This document shows positions 45,970 to 57,783 of a stretch of 64,000 bases of DNA, piece after piece. The position numbers and the translations under genes are program-made. Each line of letters starts with the position of its first letter. Position 1 is the stretch's first letter. Source of the stretch: Gibbula magus (Eukaryota; Mollusca; Gastropoda; Trochida; Trochidae); the NCBI GenBank assembly GCA_936450465.1, contig OW388305.1:41678687-41742686 (forward strand), written 5' to 3'. The notes below the pieces were generated by a model. It saw nothing but the letters and a program-made list of their open reading frames with translations. It was not told the origin of the DNA and did not search any database.

Positions 45970-46450
45970 TATAGGTACATCCATTGTGTTGTTGGGGATC
46001 ACATATTGCAAATGTTGGTGAATGAATGGTGTTACTTTATCAAGAAGTACCGACTGTTACCGAAAACTGCCATTTTGATGATATTCAACTCAGTGTATTG
46101 ATGATATGAAGGTAAAAGTAGTGCTTTCTGATCAAATGCGTTGCGTTTGAAGCGCGCCAATGAGTCAAACGTAATTTTGGAATCTAATTTGTAACAGACA
46201 AAATGACAAATTTGGTGTGATAATGTTTAATAGGTCATATAACTTCTGTGCATGTAAAAGGGGCGTGAGGTTTTGATTTCTAAACATGCCTAATGATGTT
46301 ACTCCATTTTAATTAGATACTAGTAATTATGATATATTTGGTGATTGGGGATAAATATGCAAGCTGAGTGAATTCATTTGTACAGCGCATATGCGTGTTG
46401 GAATATATTAAAGCATAAAAATTTATGAAACACAATGGATGCATCTTTAA
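45970..46450. mobile_element. Family J MITE, copy 3
   Basis: Left end ATAGGTACATCCATTGTG, slightly decayed; right end AAACACAATGGATGCATCTT with TTAA. 481 bp. Confidence 0.7.
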
Positions 46451-46819
46451 CATGGTCTTGTTTTAAACCAGATGTTAGACAATTAGACCCAAGGAGTAAT
46501 TCATCAGGATTCCAACACTTACTTCTCTGAACATTTAGAAACCTATCAGGGATTTTGTTTAATGTTTCGCAGGTATCTTGTTTTCTCGAAATAATCCCTC
46601 ATTATTATTTCAGTCGGTTTTTCTTCTGATAATAACCACGTATGGGTTTTTTATTGTGAAAGTAAGTTTTTACTTTTGATAGTAAGACCTTAAATGAGAC
46701 TAGGATTTTGTTCACAATTCATAACAATTATTATCGAAAACTATACAAAGATAACTTTATCAGAGTTTCTAAGATGCCTAGCGGCTAGAACAATCGAAAT
46801 AAAAGTACATTATCAGACG

Positions 46820-47421
46820 ATAAAGGTATAGTTTTTGTGATGACGTAACAATTGAATGACGTTTCCGCTCCCCTCGTAGTCACGTGTGCCCATGGTAACC
46901 CAACGAAAGAGGGCAGTTGAAAAGACCGTGTTTTTCTGCAAATGATAATGTCCTAAAACAACGGTAGCGTTGTTATAACAATTATTGAAGGAATGTGTTC
47001 TTTTGTATCCGAATTAGTCTTAAATTTCAAGCTGCATTTGTACTTGAACCAAAACGACGAAATCCGCATTAGGCAACCCCAGGAACCACTATGACGTCAC
47101 AACAAAACAATGACGTCATAGTCGCTGTTGTCGCACGGCTCGTCAGTTGGCCCTGATCATGGATTATTAATATTAAGGAAGTAAACTCTATTTTTCTTGC
47201 AAAATTACTCAAAGCAGAATGTTTTGTTATGGGTTATCTTAGAAAAGAAATAAAGTTCGCTGTACCCCAATGTGTTTTGTAATAAAGTATAGTTTTGCCC
47301 TGAACTATTATTGCGTCAAAGCACTCGGACTAACGTCCTCGTGCTTTAACTATAATAGTTCAGGGCAAAACTATACTTTATTACAAAACACATTGGGGTA
47401 CAGCGAACTTTATTTCTTAAG
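46820..47421. mobile_element. Family C foldback element
   Basis: The body carries TGACGTCA at 47092-47099 and 47111-47118, plus half-sites TGACGTAAC and TGACGTTT near 46845-46862. A nearly perfect palindrome closes it: arms about 47245-47322 and 47340-47419, each about 78 bp, with a short GC-rich loop. No coding potential. The left boundary is estimated. Confidence 0.68.
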
Positions 47422-47505
47422 TAGATGGCGGGAATCAAACTTGATACCCATTGCTCTTTAAACCGGACGCTCTACCTCCACGCTATCGAGGAAATCGAAA
47501 GAACT
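47422..47505 (-). other. tRNA-like sequence next to family C palindrome
   Basis: On the minus strand: GATAGCGTGGAGGTAGAGCG then AGTTTGATTCCCGCC, resembling tRNA A and B boxes, directly abutting the palindrome that ends at 47421. Probably a SINE head or pseudo-tRNA rather than a working tRNA gene. Confidence 0.4.
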
Positions 47506-47781
47506 GTGTGGATTTCCTCTATTTACAGTCACACTGTCTCTGCCTCTATATAACGCTAGTCCGGGTTACCTCGGGTTTTACAATCCCAAGCATAACCTCT
47601 GTATCGTGTTTTATCCTACACATAGTCACCTTAGACTTATTTATCTCTATTTTAGAATGACTTGACCTGGTCTGGTTTTAGAACTTTGACTGTAGACATT
47701 TAGACTTATTTCATGACACTTTTCGCAACTCTGAGTAACCAAGGAGTTAGCTCTTGTTCTCTCTGAAGTTTGGTTCCACAT

Positions 47782-48161
47782 TTGCAAAATAATATATCTA
47801 CCGGGATACGAACAGGTTCTGTAGATTTCTCGTGACAAGGTCTGAGAACATCCCGTATAAGCGTGTGTTCCGAACCAGTTTAGCGAAACCAAAGCCCAGT
47901 CAAATAGCTGACCAATCACATCATAGTATTTAGACGGTCGCTGTTTTGAAAGCATTCGGAACAGACAAAAGGTTAGCTGTTTGGAGTTATCTGCCCCAAG
48001 CTTCTCGCACCGAAAGGATTTGTTTGGCATCTTTCGATTGGCTACCTGAATTGCGCTCGAACACGCGAATCTACGGGCTGTTATCAGACGGTTTGGCGTG
48101 GAACCTGATATGAACGACTGATATGAGTTCGTATCCCGGTAGATGCACTATTTTGCAATTT
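47782..48161. mobile_element. Family F element, copy 4
   Basis: AAAATAATATATCTACCGGG to CCCGGTAGATGCACTATTTT, about 380 bp, closest to copy 2. Confidence 0.72.
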
Positions 48162-48544
48162 TTATTCCACGGAAAACCATCGATTCTAATCAGACTGGGT
48201 TCCACACAATTTGACGATCTTGTGGAGCAAGAAAGCAAAACGATGAGGTCAGAGAAACTTGAGCAATATACTTAACCAGATCAGACGGTATTACTTCTCG
48301 GTTTGTACTCGGGACTGATCAATATTTCCCATTTACTCTGTTTTGGAAACACTTGACCTATCTGAACTTCCCGGAACTTGGGTCACGCTCTGAAAATGGT
48401 AGTTTGGTATATAAACTACTGCTGAGTAAATGAAACCAAAATCTAAATGCTGTCTGCATAATTGAAGAAATGTATTCCCAAAGTGCAAAATGGGTTGGCT
48501 CAATTAACGTAGTTCCATTTTCAGAGTATTATTGTAACAACTAG

Positions 48545-48903
48545 CTGCCAGAGGCCAGGGGTGGATACAGGTTTTTGAGAAAGGGGGGTGCACTTTTTCA
48601 GAACATAAAAATGGTGGGGTGGGGGGTAGTGCATTGAGTGGAAGGATACTGAATGATACAAAGTGTACCATTATAGTACTTGTACAGTGCATTTCCAAAC
48701 TCTCTCTCGGAAAAGGAGGGTGCACCATTGTTTTGACCAGAGTTTCAATGGTCATTTTTACAAATTTCACATGAAAAGGGTGGATGTGAACCCTGCACAT
48801 CTCCCCCAAATCCACCCCTCCCTTCCCCCAAAAACCACCTCAACCCCTCTCCCAAATCCCCTCCCCTCCTTTCCCCTCTGTATCCGCCCCCGCCCCTGTA
48901 GAG
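48545..48903. mobile_element. G-rich inverted-repeat element
   Basis: AGGGGTGGATACAGGTTTTT at the left and CTCTGTATCCGCCCCCGCCC at the right, with G-runs on one side and C-runs on the other. Related G/C-run stretches occur at 6505-6645, 37690-37800 and 40318-40420. Confidence 0.55.
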
Positions 48904-49249
48904 GTTAATCCTTATCATACCAGTTTAAGACTTATGGTTTCTTATAAGATTTGTACTTATACATTCAATTTTTGGAAGTCCCAGGCATGATAGTTAACTG
49001 GATCAGACTAGGTTGCTTTTGGGTTTATGCTGTGTAGGAATCCAAGATCAATAGTATCCCATTTACTGTTGTTTGGAAAAACATGACCTTAGAAACTTTG
49101 GTTATGTTAATTATAAATCCATGGCGGAAGGAAGTTGTCGTGGTTATCGTTTTGGTTTAAAATCTCAAATTTGAAGGTTTCCATTATGTGTGATTTGATA
49201 CTATTGTTATGTTTGGTATCAGACTTTATGTGAAACTAACAATTTGTGG

Positions 49250-49556
49250 AGCACATTGGTGTGGTATTAGTGAGATTTCAGACAGCAAGATGGTTGACCA
49301 TTCCATCATTTTGTCATGTTTAAAAGTCTGTGAGTCTAGGTGTCGCTACATCAGTCAGATCACTTAAACTTCCTTCGGGTGGCCATTTTTATATGAATAC
49401 CGCTCGATGGGAAATGGACTCGCATGGCTTAACCGAACCATGTACATTGGCTTTAGAACTCTTTTTATTGATTCAGGCCTTTATTTACCCATTGGTAACA
49501 CTTATTTACATTTTTGTGAGAGCACTTTATTTCAGGTGTGCTACGGTGCCTTTAAC
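49250..49556. mobile_element. Family G MITE, partial copy 7
   Basis: Reverse relative of the copy-4 subtype: AGACAGCAAGATGGTTGACC at the left and GTGTGCTACGGTGCCTTTAA at the right. The left terminus is not recognisable. Confidence 0.5.
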
Positions 49557-49734
49557 AACTTTGATGTCTGTTAATCAGATAATTGGACATAGTTTCTCGA
49601 CATAGTGTCAACAGTAGCAGTTCTTGTCTTCTTTGGTCATGATCACTTTATAACTTTCTTGAGATAAAACTCTGTACCTTCGTCCCTAAGTTGCAGAGTA
49701 AATCTATAGGAGCTATTAAAGAGAACATTGACTG

Positions 49735-50000
49735 GTCCAGGGTGGTTGTGTGGGGTGTGAGTGGGGATTGGGTTGTTGGTGTGGGTGGGGGGGGGGGGGG
49801 GGGGGGGTGTGGTTGGGGATCTTGGGGGTGGGGGTTGAGGTGTGGTTGGGGTGGGGGTGTGAGTGAGTGTGGATGTGGGTGGGTGTTGGTGTGGGTGGGG
49901 GCGGGAGTGGTTGGGGATATGGGGGTTTGGTGTGGGTGTGGGGATTGAGGTGTGGGTCTGGTTGGGGTGGGGGTGTGGTGGGGGTGAGGTGGGGGTGGAT
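49735..50000. repeat. G/T-rich low-complexity tract
   Basis: GGTGTGGGTGGGG-type sequence with an 18-plus G-run near 49787. Long open frames on both strands (Pro/His-rich on minus) follow from composition, not coding. Confidence 0.85.
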
Positions 50001-50565
50001 TTCACTCTGGGGTTTCATCAAAATTATAGTATAGTATAGCAGTAGGGTTTTCAACCCCTGAAACACCCCATGGAACTGCCATCGGAGAAGATTTAATTCA
50101 ACCTCATTAGAAGATGATCAGAATGGGGAAAGAGAAATATTGTGGGAATATGTTCCGTATATCCAACAAGCGTGTTTTCTTTTCTTCTACGATCAAACTC
50201 TGGCTAAATCAATACCAAATGTTTGATTTTTCCGAAAGAAAGATTCCTCGTCTCGTATGAGCCCCGACTCAGCACTGGGTCATGGTAACTCTCAGAGAAT
50301 ATTTAACGTGATAAGGTTTGATTGCTTTCGGCCCGTTGTAGATAAACCTAGTCGCAAATCAATAGACGTTTTTGATTAGGTGTAACTTGGTTCTTTTGCG
50401 AGGTAGTGTGGTGAGGTTCTGGTTGGTGTATTCAATGTCTGATCTGTCTGACTTGTAGTCGGCCAATGTCCGAGAGCATTCAATTCGTCAAATGAGACAA
50501 GTTTAATTTTGATTCTTTCTTCAAACACTGTTTTGCTGAGAAAAGCAAGGCGTTAAATCTTTTTC

Positions 50566-50880
50566 TTAAAGGGGCAGTAGCACGTTTTTTCGCTCAAATA
50601 AGTTGATGAAATGTATTTGAAAAATAATTTCACCAATAGTAAAACATGCATCCTTCTCTCTTCGGAAAAAACAGTTTAAAATGAGTGTACATGTTTTGGT
50701 AAAGCCATGGGAATCGTTTTTGTAATACAAAATAATAAATTGTGTTCACAATAAAATGGCCGCCATGCAATTTTTGCTTTATACGCAACATAGTTTTTAC
50801 CACTACAGATAATTGGTTTGTGTAATAAGATGTTTTACCCTCTAAAGTTAATTTAAATGACATAAACTATCATTATAAAC
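50566..50880. mobile_element. Family G MITE, partial copy 8
   Basis: Starts TTAAAGGGGCAGTAGCACGT, contains AAAATGGCCGCCATGCAATT, and stops near CATAAACTATCATTATAAAC, lacking the second terminus. Confidence 0.7.
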
Positions 50881-51099
50881 GAGGCCTCAATGATAAGATC
50901 GCAGGTTGAAACACTCCTCCTTATATAATTTCTGTGCATGTGGGAAGCTTAATTTCGGTTTCTGCACTTGTATAATGATATTGCTTGACTTTCATCGAGT
51001 GATTATGATTTGGCGATACGGTATGAATATGCAAGTTGAGTGAAATTATTTGAAAGGAAATCAACACATGGTATTTTGGCGTATATGAAAGTCAAATAA

Positions 51100-51456
51100 G
51101 ATCTTTTATTACTCGCCCGTTGAAGATATCGCAGTTTAATAAATCTACAATGTTATTACAAATTGTGTAATAACATCGCGTGCTGCCGATTGAGGTGACG
51201 TCATAATGGCAAAAATTGACGTCACAATGTCAGCGCCGCGGTCGCAATGGGGTGTGTCCCATTTATTGACAAGTTCGTGGAATTAAGTGGCATTTAAATC
51301 AGTGAGTAATAAATAAAATGCTAAACTCGTTTCCCTTTAATAACATATTTATGAAACTCGTGAGCTGGTATTTGTATTTAACTCGCTTTCACTCGTTAAA
51401 TACAAACCACTCACTCGTTTCATAAATATGTTATTAAACGGGTTGTCGTTTAGTAT
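51100..51456. mobile_element. Family D foldback element
   Basis: Body with TGACGTCA at 51196-51203 and 51217-51224, followed by a terminal palindrome of about 140 bp (51317-51456), whose arms contain TTTATGAAACTCGTGAG and CTCACTCGTTTCATAAA. The layout matches families A-C although the sequence is different. Confidence 0.66.
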
Positions 51457-52149
51457 TCTCTATATGAAACATTAGTTTAGTAACTATACCTACAACAGAC
51501 AAAAAGACAAATGTGGGTTGAAAATATTTAATAGCTCATATAACTACTGCACGTGCATGGGATGTGTAAAATGCAAGTTGAGTTAAACTATCTACAACAG
51601 ACAAAAAGACAAATTTAAGTTGGAAGTATTTAATAGATCATATAACTACTGTGCATGGAATGTATATAGTTTCTGTTTCTTTTTCTGCGCATGTAAAAGG
51701 CTATTGCTCAATTTTCATTGGAAACAAGTATATACCATATATTTAGTAATTTGGTATCAATATGCAAGAGTAAAAATATTAGAACTGAAATCTACACATG
51801 GTATTTTGGCACGTATGGAGGCCAATTTATATATTATGAAAAACACTAAATTGCATTTTAACCGTACTCTTTCAAAGCTAAGTTGACTGTAACATGAAAC
51901 AGAGTATATTCCCTGTGTACTGGATAGAACTTCAAAGGCGTCAGGATTGGAGTTCAGAGTTTTCAGGTTTGCCATGTCAGTGATATTGATCGAGTGTCGC
52001 GGAATCCCTGGAGAATTGTGTTTGTAGTTTCGGCAGTCAATACCCACATTCTTCTCAGTGAATTGAAACACTTTATAATCAGCTACATAAACAGCATGCT
52101 TAGAACGGTCCTGTTTAGAAATGGAACGAGATGAATAAAATATTAACAA

Positions 52150-53240
52150 GAAATGGATTTGTCAGCTAATGTGGTTTAGCCTTTCTTGTGCTAAACGGTA
52201 AACGGCTCAGTGGTTACCTTGAACTGATTTATCATACATAGCTGTGTAGTTCTGTTCCATTTTATCTTTGAGTTTTCAGCTTTTGTCATATGGCTTTGCA
52301 TGGTGTCCCGGGTCCTTCCGTCCATCTATCCGTCCGTCAGTAAACGTTTTGCTTTTTTGGCTTCTCCTCCAGAACCAGTGACTCTAGAGAGCTGAAATTT
52401 TATGCAGACTCCTTGGCCAATGGGGATTCTTTGATCCCTAAAATCCTGTGCAGATGCCTTAGTCTTGCCTATGTGGATTTAATAATTGTACACTTTGTAT
52501 CTACATGTATAATGTGTTATTTACAAAGCCAGTGGCTCTATTTTTCTTGGTTGTGTCATTGGTTAAATTTTAAAATATGACCTGACTTACCTCAAGATAA
52601 GTAATTTGATTCTTTGTTTTAGCTTTTTAGTTATCAGGCCAATAAGTCCAGTTAATTGGGCTTATGGCATGGGTTGTCATCCAGCATTTAAAGTATAAGC
52701 TGCAGTTTATAGGTAACTGTAGTCGATATTTCATCCCCCTTTGTAAGGATAGAAAGATTAAAGTGGGAACAAGTAAACTTCACATTTTCGCCTCCAGAGC
52801 CATTACATCTCAAAACTAAAATTATTTTGGGAGGTACCTTGCACCTAGTGGATCAAAGTTTGTTCATTTGGTCCTGACCTCCCCACAAATATTGGCCTGG
52901 CAGGCTTTATTCCGAAATCCTTTAAACAAATTTTTCTCCAAAACAACTTGTCAAATGAAGCTAAATTTCTCAGAATAACATATTTGTTACAGGGAGACTA
53001 AAATTTTATCATTTGGTCTTGAGGTCCCTTAATGTTATGGTGTTAACACTCAAACCCCCATTCAACTTCTCTTCAGTAACAAGTAATGCTAGGAAACACA
53101 AATTTTAACAATATCATCTTTATTGGATGGAGACCTTTCACAAAAATGATAGTTAAATAATAATGTTAAATATTCCCAGAAATAAGGGTTTGGAAGGGAG
53201 TCACTTTGTTGGCTGGGAGTTAGTTATACTATCAAAGGCA
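52150..53240. other. No gene; dispersed repeat remnants
   Basis: Contains CATGGTGTCCCGG and CTCCTTGGCCAATGGGGATT motifs also present near 58720 and 59800, so it is probably old repeat. No exon seen. Confidence 0.45.
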
Positions 53241-53438
53241 TTAAAGGGACAGTAGCACGTTTTTTCGCTCAAATAAGTCGATGAAATATCATAATATCAT
53301 AAAACACCCTTCTGTTTTTGGAAAATCAAGTTAAAAATGGGTGTACATGGTTCCCTATAAAGCAATGGGGATCGTGTTTGTCATTCGAAATAATAAATTG
53401 TGTTCACAATAAAATGGCCGCCATGCAATTTTTGCATC
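53241..53438. mobile_element. Family G MITE, partial copy 9
   Basis: TTAAAGGGACAGTAGCACGT at the left; ends soon after AAAATGGCCGCCATGCAATT. About half of the element is missing. Confidence 0.65.
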
Positions 53439-53775
53439 CAAGCTCAGTTAGTTTCAACTTACCGGTAATGAGAAGCTAAGCTTAATATTGATGAGCACAG
53501 AGCCAAAAACTTCCCTCACAAGGTATAACTATTGCCAGTCTCCATTACTTCATTTAAGTCTTGCGGTATTTCCCTCACTTTTCAGTGCTAAGATAGTGGT
53601 TCGCTGCACATGAAAAGCCCAGTGGCCTCTGAAGTAAGAAAACTGATGAACTAGATGCTACATTGTAAAAATAATTGAATTTGTTTGGAATATGTTTGTA
53701 TTCCATTAATTACTGATTTGTTCAGCAAATAAAGTACATTATTTTTTTTTAAATTTAAATTTTTTTCAACTACAG

Positions 53776-53865
53776 GTGAGGGAAAGCTGGCATCCTGAGG
53801 GGTAGCAGAGGTCAGAGGTCAAAGGTCATGTCGTCCAAGAGCAGCAGCACGCTTGTGCACTACAG
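53776..53865 (+). CDS. Isolated exon with start codon, gene unknown
   Basis: Flanked by a strong acceptor (pyrimidine tract, CAACTACAG) and a strong donor (CTACAG|GTAAGA). The ATG at 53828 starts MSSKSSSTLVHYR, leaving in phase 2. The first 52 nt would be 5' UTR containing GAGGTCAGAGGTCAAAGGTC. It looks like the second exon (5' UTR plus coding start) of a plus-strand gene with long introns. I found neither upstream nor downstream partner and do not recognise the protein from 13 residues. Confidence 0.5.
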
Positions 53866-54084
53866 GTAAGATACTCATGATTTTCATGTTTAAATGTTTT
53901 TGGATGTTTTTATTTAAAATGAAATTACTGTACAGGTGATGTGACTGAAGTCAACCATTAATCTGTGCTTTCATCAAGGCTGTTAGTGTACCTGCATTGG
54001 TGTTGTCATTAGAACAGGTACAATAATCTGAGATACAAACACTCAGATTTAGAACCTTCCACAATTTGAAAAGACAAGAATATA

Positions 54085-54290
54085 TATACTTTTTTATGGA
54101 TGTTCAACTTCTTTATTTCACAATAGCGAAGTTTCAGTATAGATCCTTATACCGTTATCAAGCATATGGAAGAGATGGTGAAACAGCAGGTTATAAACAG
54201 GATACATGTTGGTATGATAAAGAGATAACAATTACAATAGGATGGGATAACAATAACATAAAAGATTGAAGTTGTGATAACAAGGAGATC
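54085..54290. repeat. Dispersed repeat shared with 31019-31310
   Basis: Carries the same two blocks as 31019-31310 but with the GTTGAACATCC part inverted next to them, so the two copies are rearranged relative to each other. Confidence 0.6.
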
Positions 54291-54604
54291 TGAAGGAACA
54301 ATTTGACATCATATTTACACTATTTACAAAATATTTACAACAATACTAAGAAAGGTTTTGTTCCATTGCTTTTAGTTAGAAATGTATATATATATATGAA
54401 TATATATAGGAAAATACAACTGTCGAAGAAATCATGATGATTTATTCATAATTCACAAGTATGCTTTCGACCATCACAGGTCTCATCAGGTGAACGAAAA
54501 AGATAATATATATAACCACCATTTGCACAGGAATGAATAGAAAGATTTGAAATACATCCATTGGGATGGCCAGGTTTCAGGATATACAGGGTTCGGTTAA
54601 ATGA

Positions 54605-54987
54605 CATCCTCGGTTACCCATGGTTTTATATATGCTCCGTTACTCTCCACTATATCACCCATGGGTAACAGGAGAATCTGTACTCAAATTACCCGCCCTT
54701 GGCCGGCGTGACGAAGTCAGTTACCAAAGAAAATACTCAATACGATAAGACGGAAATGGTCAAGGGAGATAACCGGTGACGGATGGCGAACAAAATGACC
54801 TCGCGTGCTTTGCAACGAAGTGATATGAATTGTCATTGGCTCGCAGGTCCAAGCTGCGTAGAGGTTTGATTGGCTCACTCCGGCCAAGGGCGGGTAATTT
54901 GAGTACAGATTTCTCTGATGATATTTCCCATGGGTGATATAGTGAAGAGTAACGGAGCATATATAAAACCCTGGGTAACCGAGGATG
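54605..54987. mobile_element. Family L long-TIR element, copy 2
   Basis: Same termini as 3833-4221, 383 bp, with the middle inverted relative to copy 1 (CCGGTGACGGATGGCG against CATCCGTCACCGG). No coding capacity. Confidence 0.8.
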
Positions 54988-54989
54988 GT

Positions 54990-56735
54990 TAAATGAGATC
55001 TCACTGTATATGCCTGGTTGTTCTTCATATGGGATCCAAAGCAATAGTTAAGGAGGTATGCATAATATTTAACTAGCCAGAGATTGTTTACACTGCAAAT
55101 ACACATGGGTTCCTAAATCTTTCATAATTCTTTGCTATTTAGTTGGATATACTAAGATTGAGAATGTTGTAAATCACACATTCACAGAAAGCCACAGCAA
55201 GGCCGAACTGAAATGCCAGTCTGAAACAGCACATGACCTTGATACTAATTCTGGACCTGACCTTTGCAGAAATCTGTCTTGGGAAAGGATGAACCTTTCT
55301 GGAATTGTAATTTAGACTGTGATGTTTCATTTTTGGACCTTTTAGATGTATTTGGCATACTGAGCACATCCCAAGGGGAATGTCAGAGACTTCTGGAGTT
55401 GTTTGTCGATAGCATACCTTGACAGTACCAATACCAGCGCTGGTGGCGCCAAGGGAACTTCAAAGTCTACCTTTTATCACTTAATTCCTTTTATCTGACT
55501 AGAGTATTTACTATTTACATTTTATAGGTCTGCATTATTGTTATGTAATACAGAAAGTCAAATATAATTATTATCCAAAGAAACAAGTTGTGGCCAGACG
55601 TCTGAAATGAAAGAAGGTACCATATCCATAGTGAGTAAGCATTTGATTTATTTCCACAGACTGAACTAGAAGTTTTCCAAGAGGGTGGTTCACTAAGGTT
55701 TGAATATACAAGTCAAGTGAAATTATTTAAATTTAAATCAGCACATTTGGCCTTTCATCATGAAACCAAATAAAATATTGAAAATACTCAATGGCTCTTT
55801 AAGGGAAATAGCATTGTGATAAATCTGAGCTTTATATTTAGCGAGGAATTTATTATGTGAGTATATTTGAGGAGGCGTATGGAGGAGATACAATCACCAA
55901 TTCTGAAAGAGCAGGAAATTTGGAGAGGGCCTGGTCAGCTTGAGAGAAAATCAATGAATGTGACCGATTTCTTGATATACCGTGGTAGTGGTCAACTCTG
56001 CTATCATAATAGGGTGCTGTATTTCCTGTAATAAGTGGACCGACAAAAAGTGGAGTTATTCATATTTCATTTGAAATAAAACAGAAATTCCCTAAGGGAA
56101 GTTTAAAGGGACATAATCATGTTGGTGAGTTCACATATATGTCCAATGTTATTTAATTGAGAATTATCAACTTTAACGGGAAAAAAACCTCTTGAAGGTG
56201 CAACCATTCAAAATCTTGGTCGTGAGTGAAAACCGGACAATGGACAAATGTAATTTTTGAAACTTTGTCCTCAATGTTTTTAGTCTTGGTTTGAAAAGAG
56301 GCAAAGTTTAAATTTTAATAATCCCTGATTCACGAGGGGCTATATGGCCTAACAGGGAAAACATGGTCCGTTTGATACTAAACCTGTTTATTTTATTACA
56401 TAGTCCCTCTTCAGGGCTACACAGTTTGCCAGCGATGTTGCTGGGCCATTATGCGACTTCTTGGTCAGTCAAAAAGTATTTACCTCTGCGATGATGTCAT
56501 CATCTGACAGGAAATGAGTTCTACACATGCATAATGACCTTACTTGATTTTAATTGGAAACTAATAATTATGATATATTTGATGAATTGGGGTGGATATG
56601 CAAGTTGAATGTCATTATTTGAATTGAAATCAGTGCTAATTGTATGTTGACGCCTGTTAAAGCAGCAAAAATATTGTGAAACACAATGGAAGTACCTTTA
56701 AAATGTCATCACTTGAAAGTAGGCAACATCTGGCA
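54990..56735. other. No gene recognised
   Basis: AT-rich. A family K-like terminus TTAAAGGGACATAATCATGT occurs near 56103; otherwise nothing is supported. Confidence 0.45.
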
Positions 56736-56737
56736 AT

Positions 56738-57171
56738 TTAAAGGGAAAGTTCTATCACTGATCTATCTGCAGCATCCACCATTTTTGTTTCATTGTATTT
56801 TTAACCCAATTATAAATAACATTAATAAAATAATAAATAATTTTTTATAAATAAGAAAACATATGTATACACTGATAGAATATTCACAAGGTAACACATA
56901 ACGTATCTCAGAACTAATAAACAATATGCTGTTAGGCCGTAGCAAAGTTTTCCCCACTTGCAGCTTTAATTCTCATTGTTTATATTTTTCAACAAATTTG
57001 CACTTGTCTTTATCAAGTTGTGAAATGTAAAGTCATCAAAATATTAACTTCATTTAATATCTTCCAATATGACTATGTTTTAATCATGTATTAATAGCAT
57101 ATATGAGTAAACAGGAATATCCTCTTGAATTTCGTTTCCACAAAAATACCCCAATAGAACCCTCCTTTTAA
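56738..57171. mobile_element. Family H MITE, copy 2
   Basis: TTAAAGGGAAAGTTCTATCA to TAGAACCCTCCTTTTAA; reverse-oriented relative of 23945-24384, sharing GGAATATCCTCTTGAATTTC. Confidence 0.78.
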
Positions 57172-57407
57172 CAGAGTGAGAACGGTAAGTCAATTGAATC
57201 TAGCTCACTGACCGGTCTCCTTGTCGCTTGGGCTGATTCAGCTGATTCAGCTGATTCAGCTGCCTCTGGTGTTGGTGTGGACGACAGGGATTTGAAATGA
57301 AATTGGAAATCTTCAAATGAGCTTAGTATATTCTGAACCCGATGGTAATCTGTCATCCCCAGTGAGCAATGTACATGATGGTAAATCCATACGTTTGTGT
57401 TAGTCAT
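57168..57407 (-). CDS. Short open frame, unknown, possibly an exon
   Basis: 79 codons beginning MTNTNVWIYHHVHCSLGMTD, with a middle VQNILSSFEDFQFHFKSLSS and a short Ala-Glu-Ser repeat (AESAESAESA) from a GCTGATTCA triplication. No family is recognised. Composition is more protein-like than most chance frames here, but there is no independent support. Confidence 0.2.
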   Translation of the reverse strand: MTNTNVWIYHHVHCSLGMTDYHRVQNILSSFEDFQFHFKSLSSTPTPEAAESAESAESAQATRRPVSELDSIDLPFSLC

Positions 57408-57548
57408 GCATGGTGGGAACTGGCTTTGAGGGGAGAGGTTCTGAATGTGAAATTTAAATCACAAAAGTAAATATGATAATGAGGATACCGATATATACAA
57501 ATTATCATGTATGGGAAGAAATTGTTTCTCAGAACCACTGGAGAAACA

Positions 57549-57745
57549 CTGGAGCGCAGTTGTGTAGTGGTTAGCATGCTAGCCTCTCACCCCAAAGGCC
57601 CGGGTTCGAATCCTGGTGGAAACACCAAAAATTTGTGACCTGGGTCTCATATTGTGTTGTGTCCCTGGGCAAGGCACTTCATCCACATTTCACTCAGTCT
57701 ACCCAGCTGTTTAAATGGGTACCTGAACACGGGGAAGTACGAAAA
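57549..57745 (+). mobile_element. tRNA-derived SINE, copy 2
   Basis: Same family as 1436-1720: A-box TGTAGTGGTTAGCATG, B-box GGGTTCGAATCCTGG, then TGGGCAAGGCACTTCATCCA and CTACCCAGCTGTTTAAATGG. The tail is shorter. Inserted just upstream of a family J element. Confidence 0.82.
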
Positions 57746-57783
57746 TTTACTCTTTTGAGATGATCAAATGACTTTCTAGTAAA

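Noticed and set aside
47270..47461. Open frame across the family C palindrome
   Set aside because: Lies in a palindrome and tRNA-like sequence; no protein signal.
49643..50066. Proline/histidine-rich open frames
   Set aside because: Composition effect of a G/T-rich low-complexity tract.
51757..52149. Minus-strand open frame of 130 codons with a faint resemblance to the end of a VWA domain (DMANLKTLNSNPDAFEVLSS)
   Set aside because: Similarity too weak, no metal-site motif, no neighbouring exon; left unassigned.
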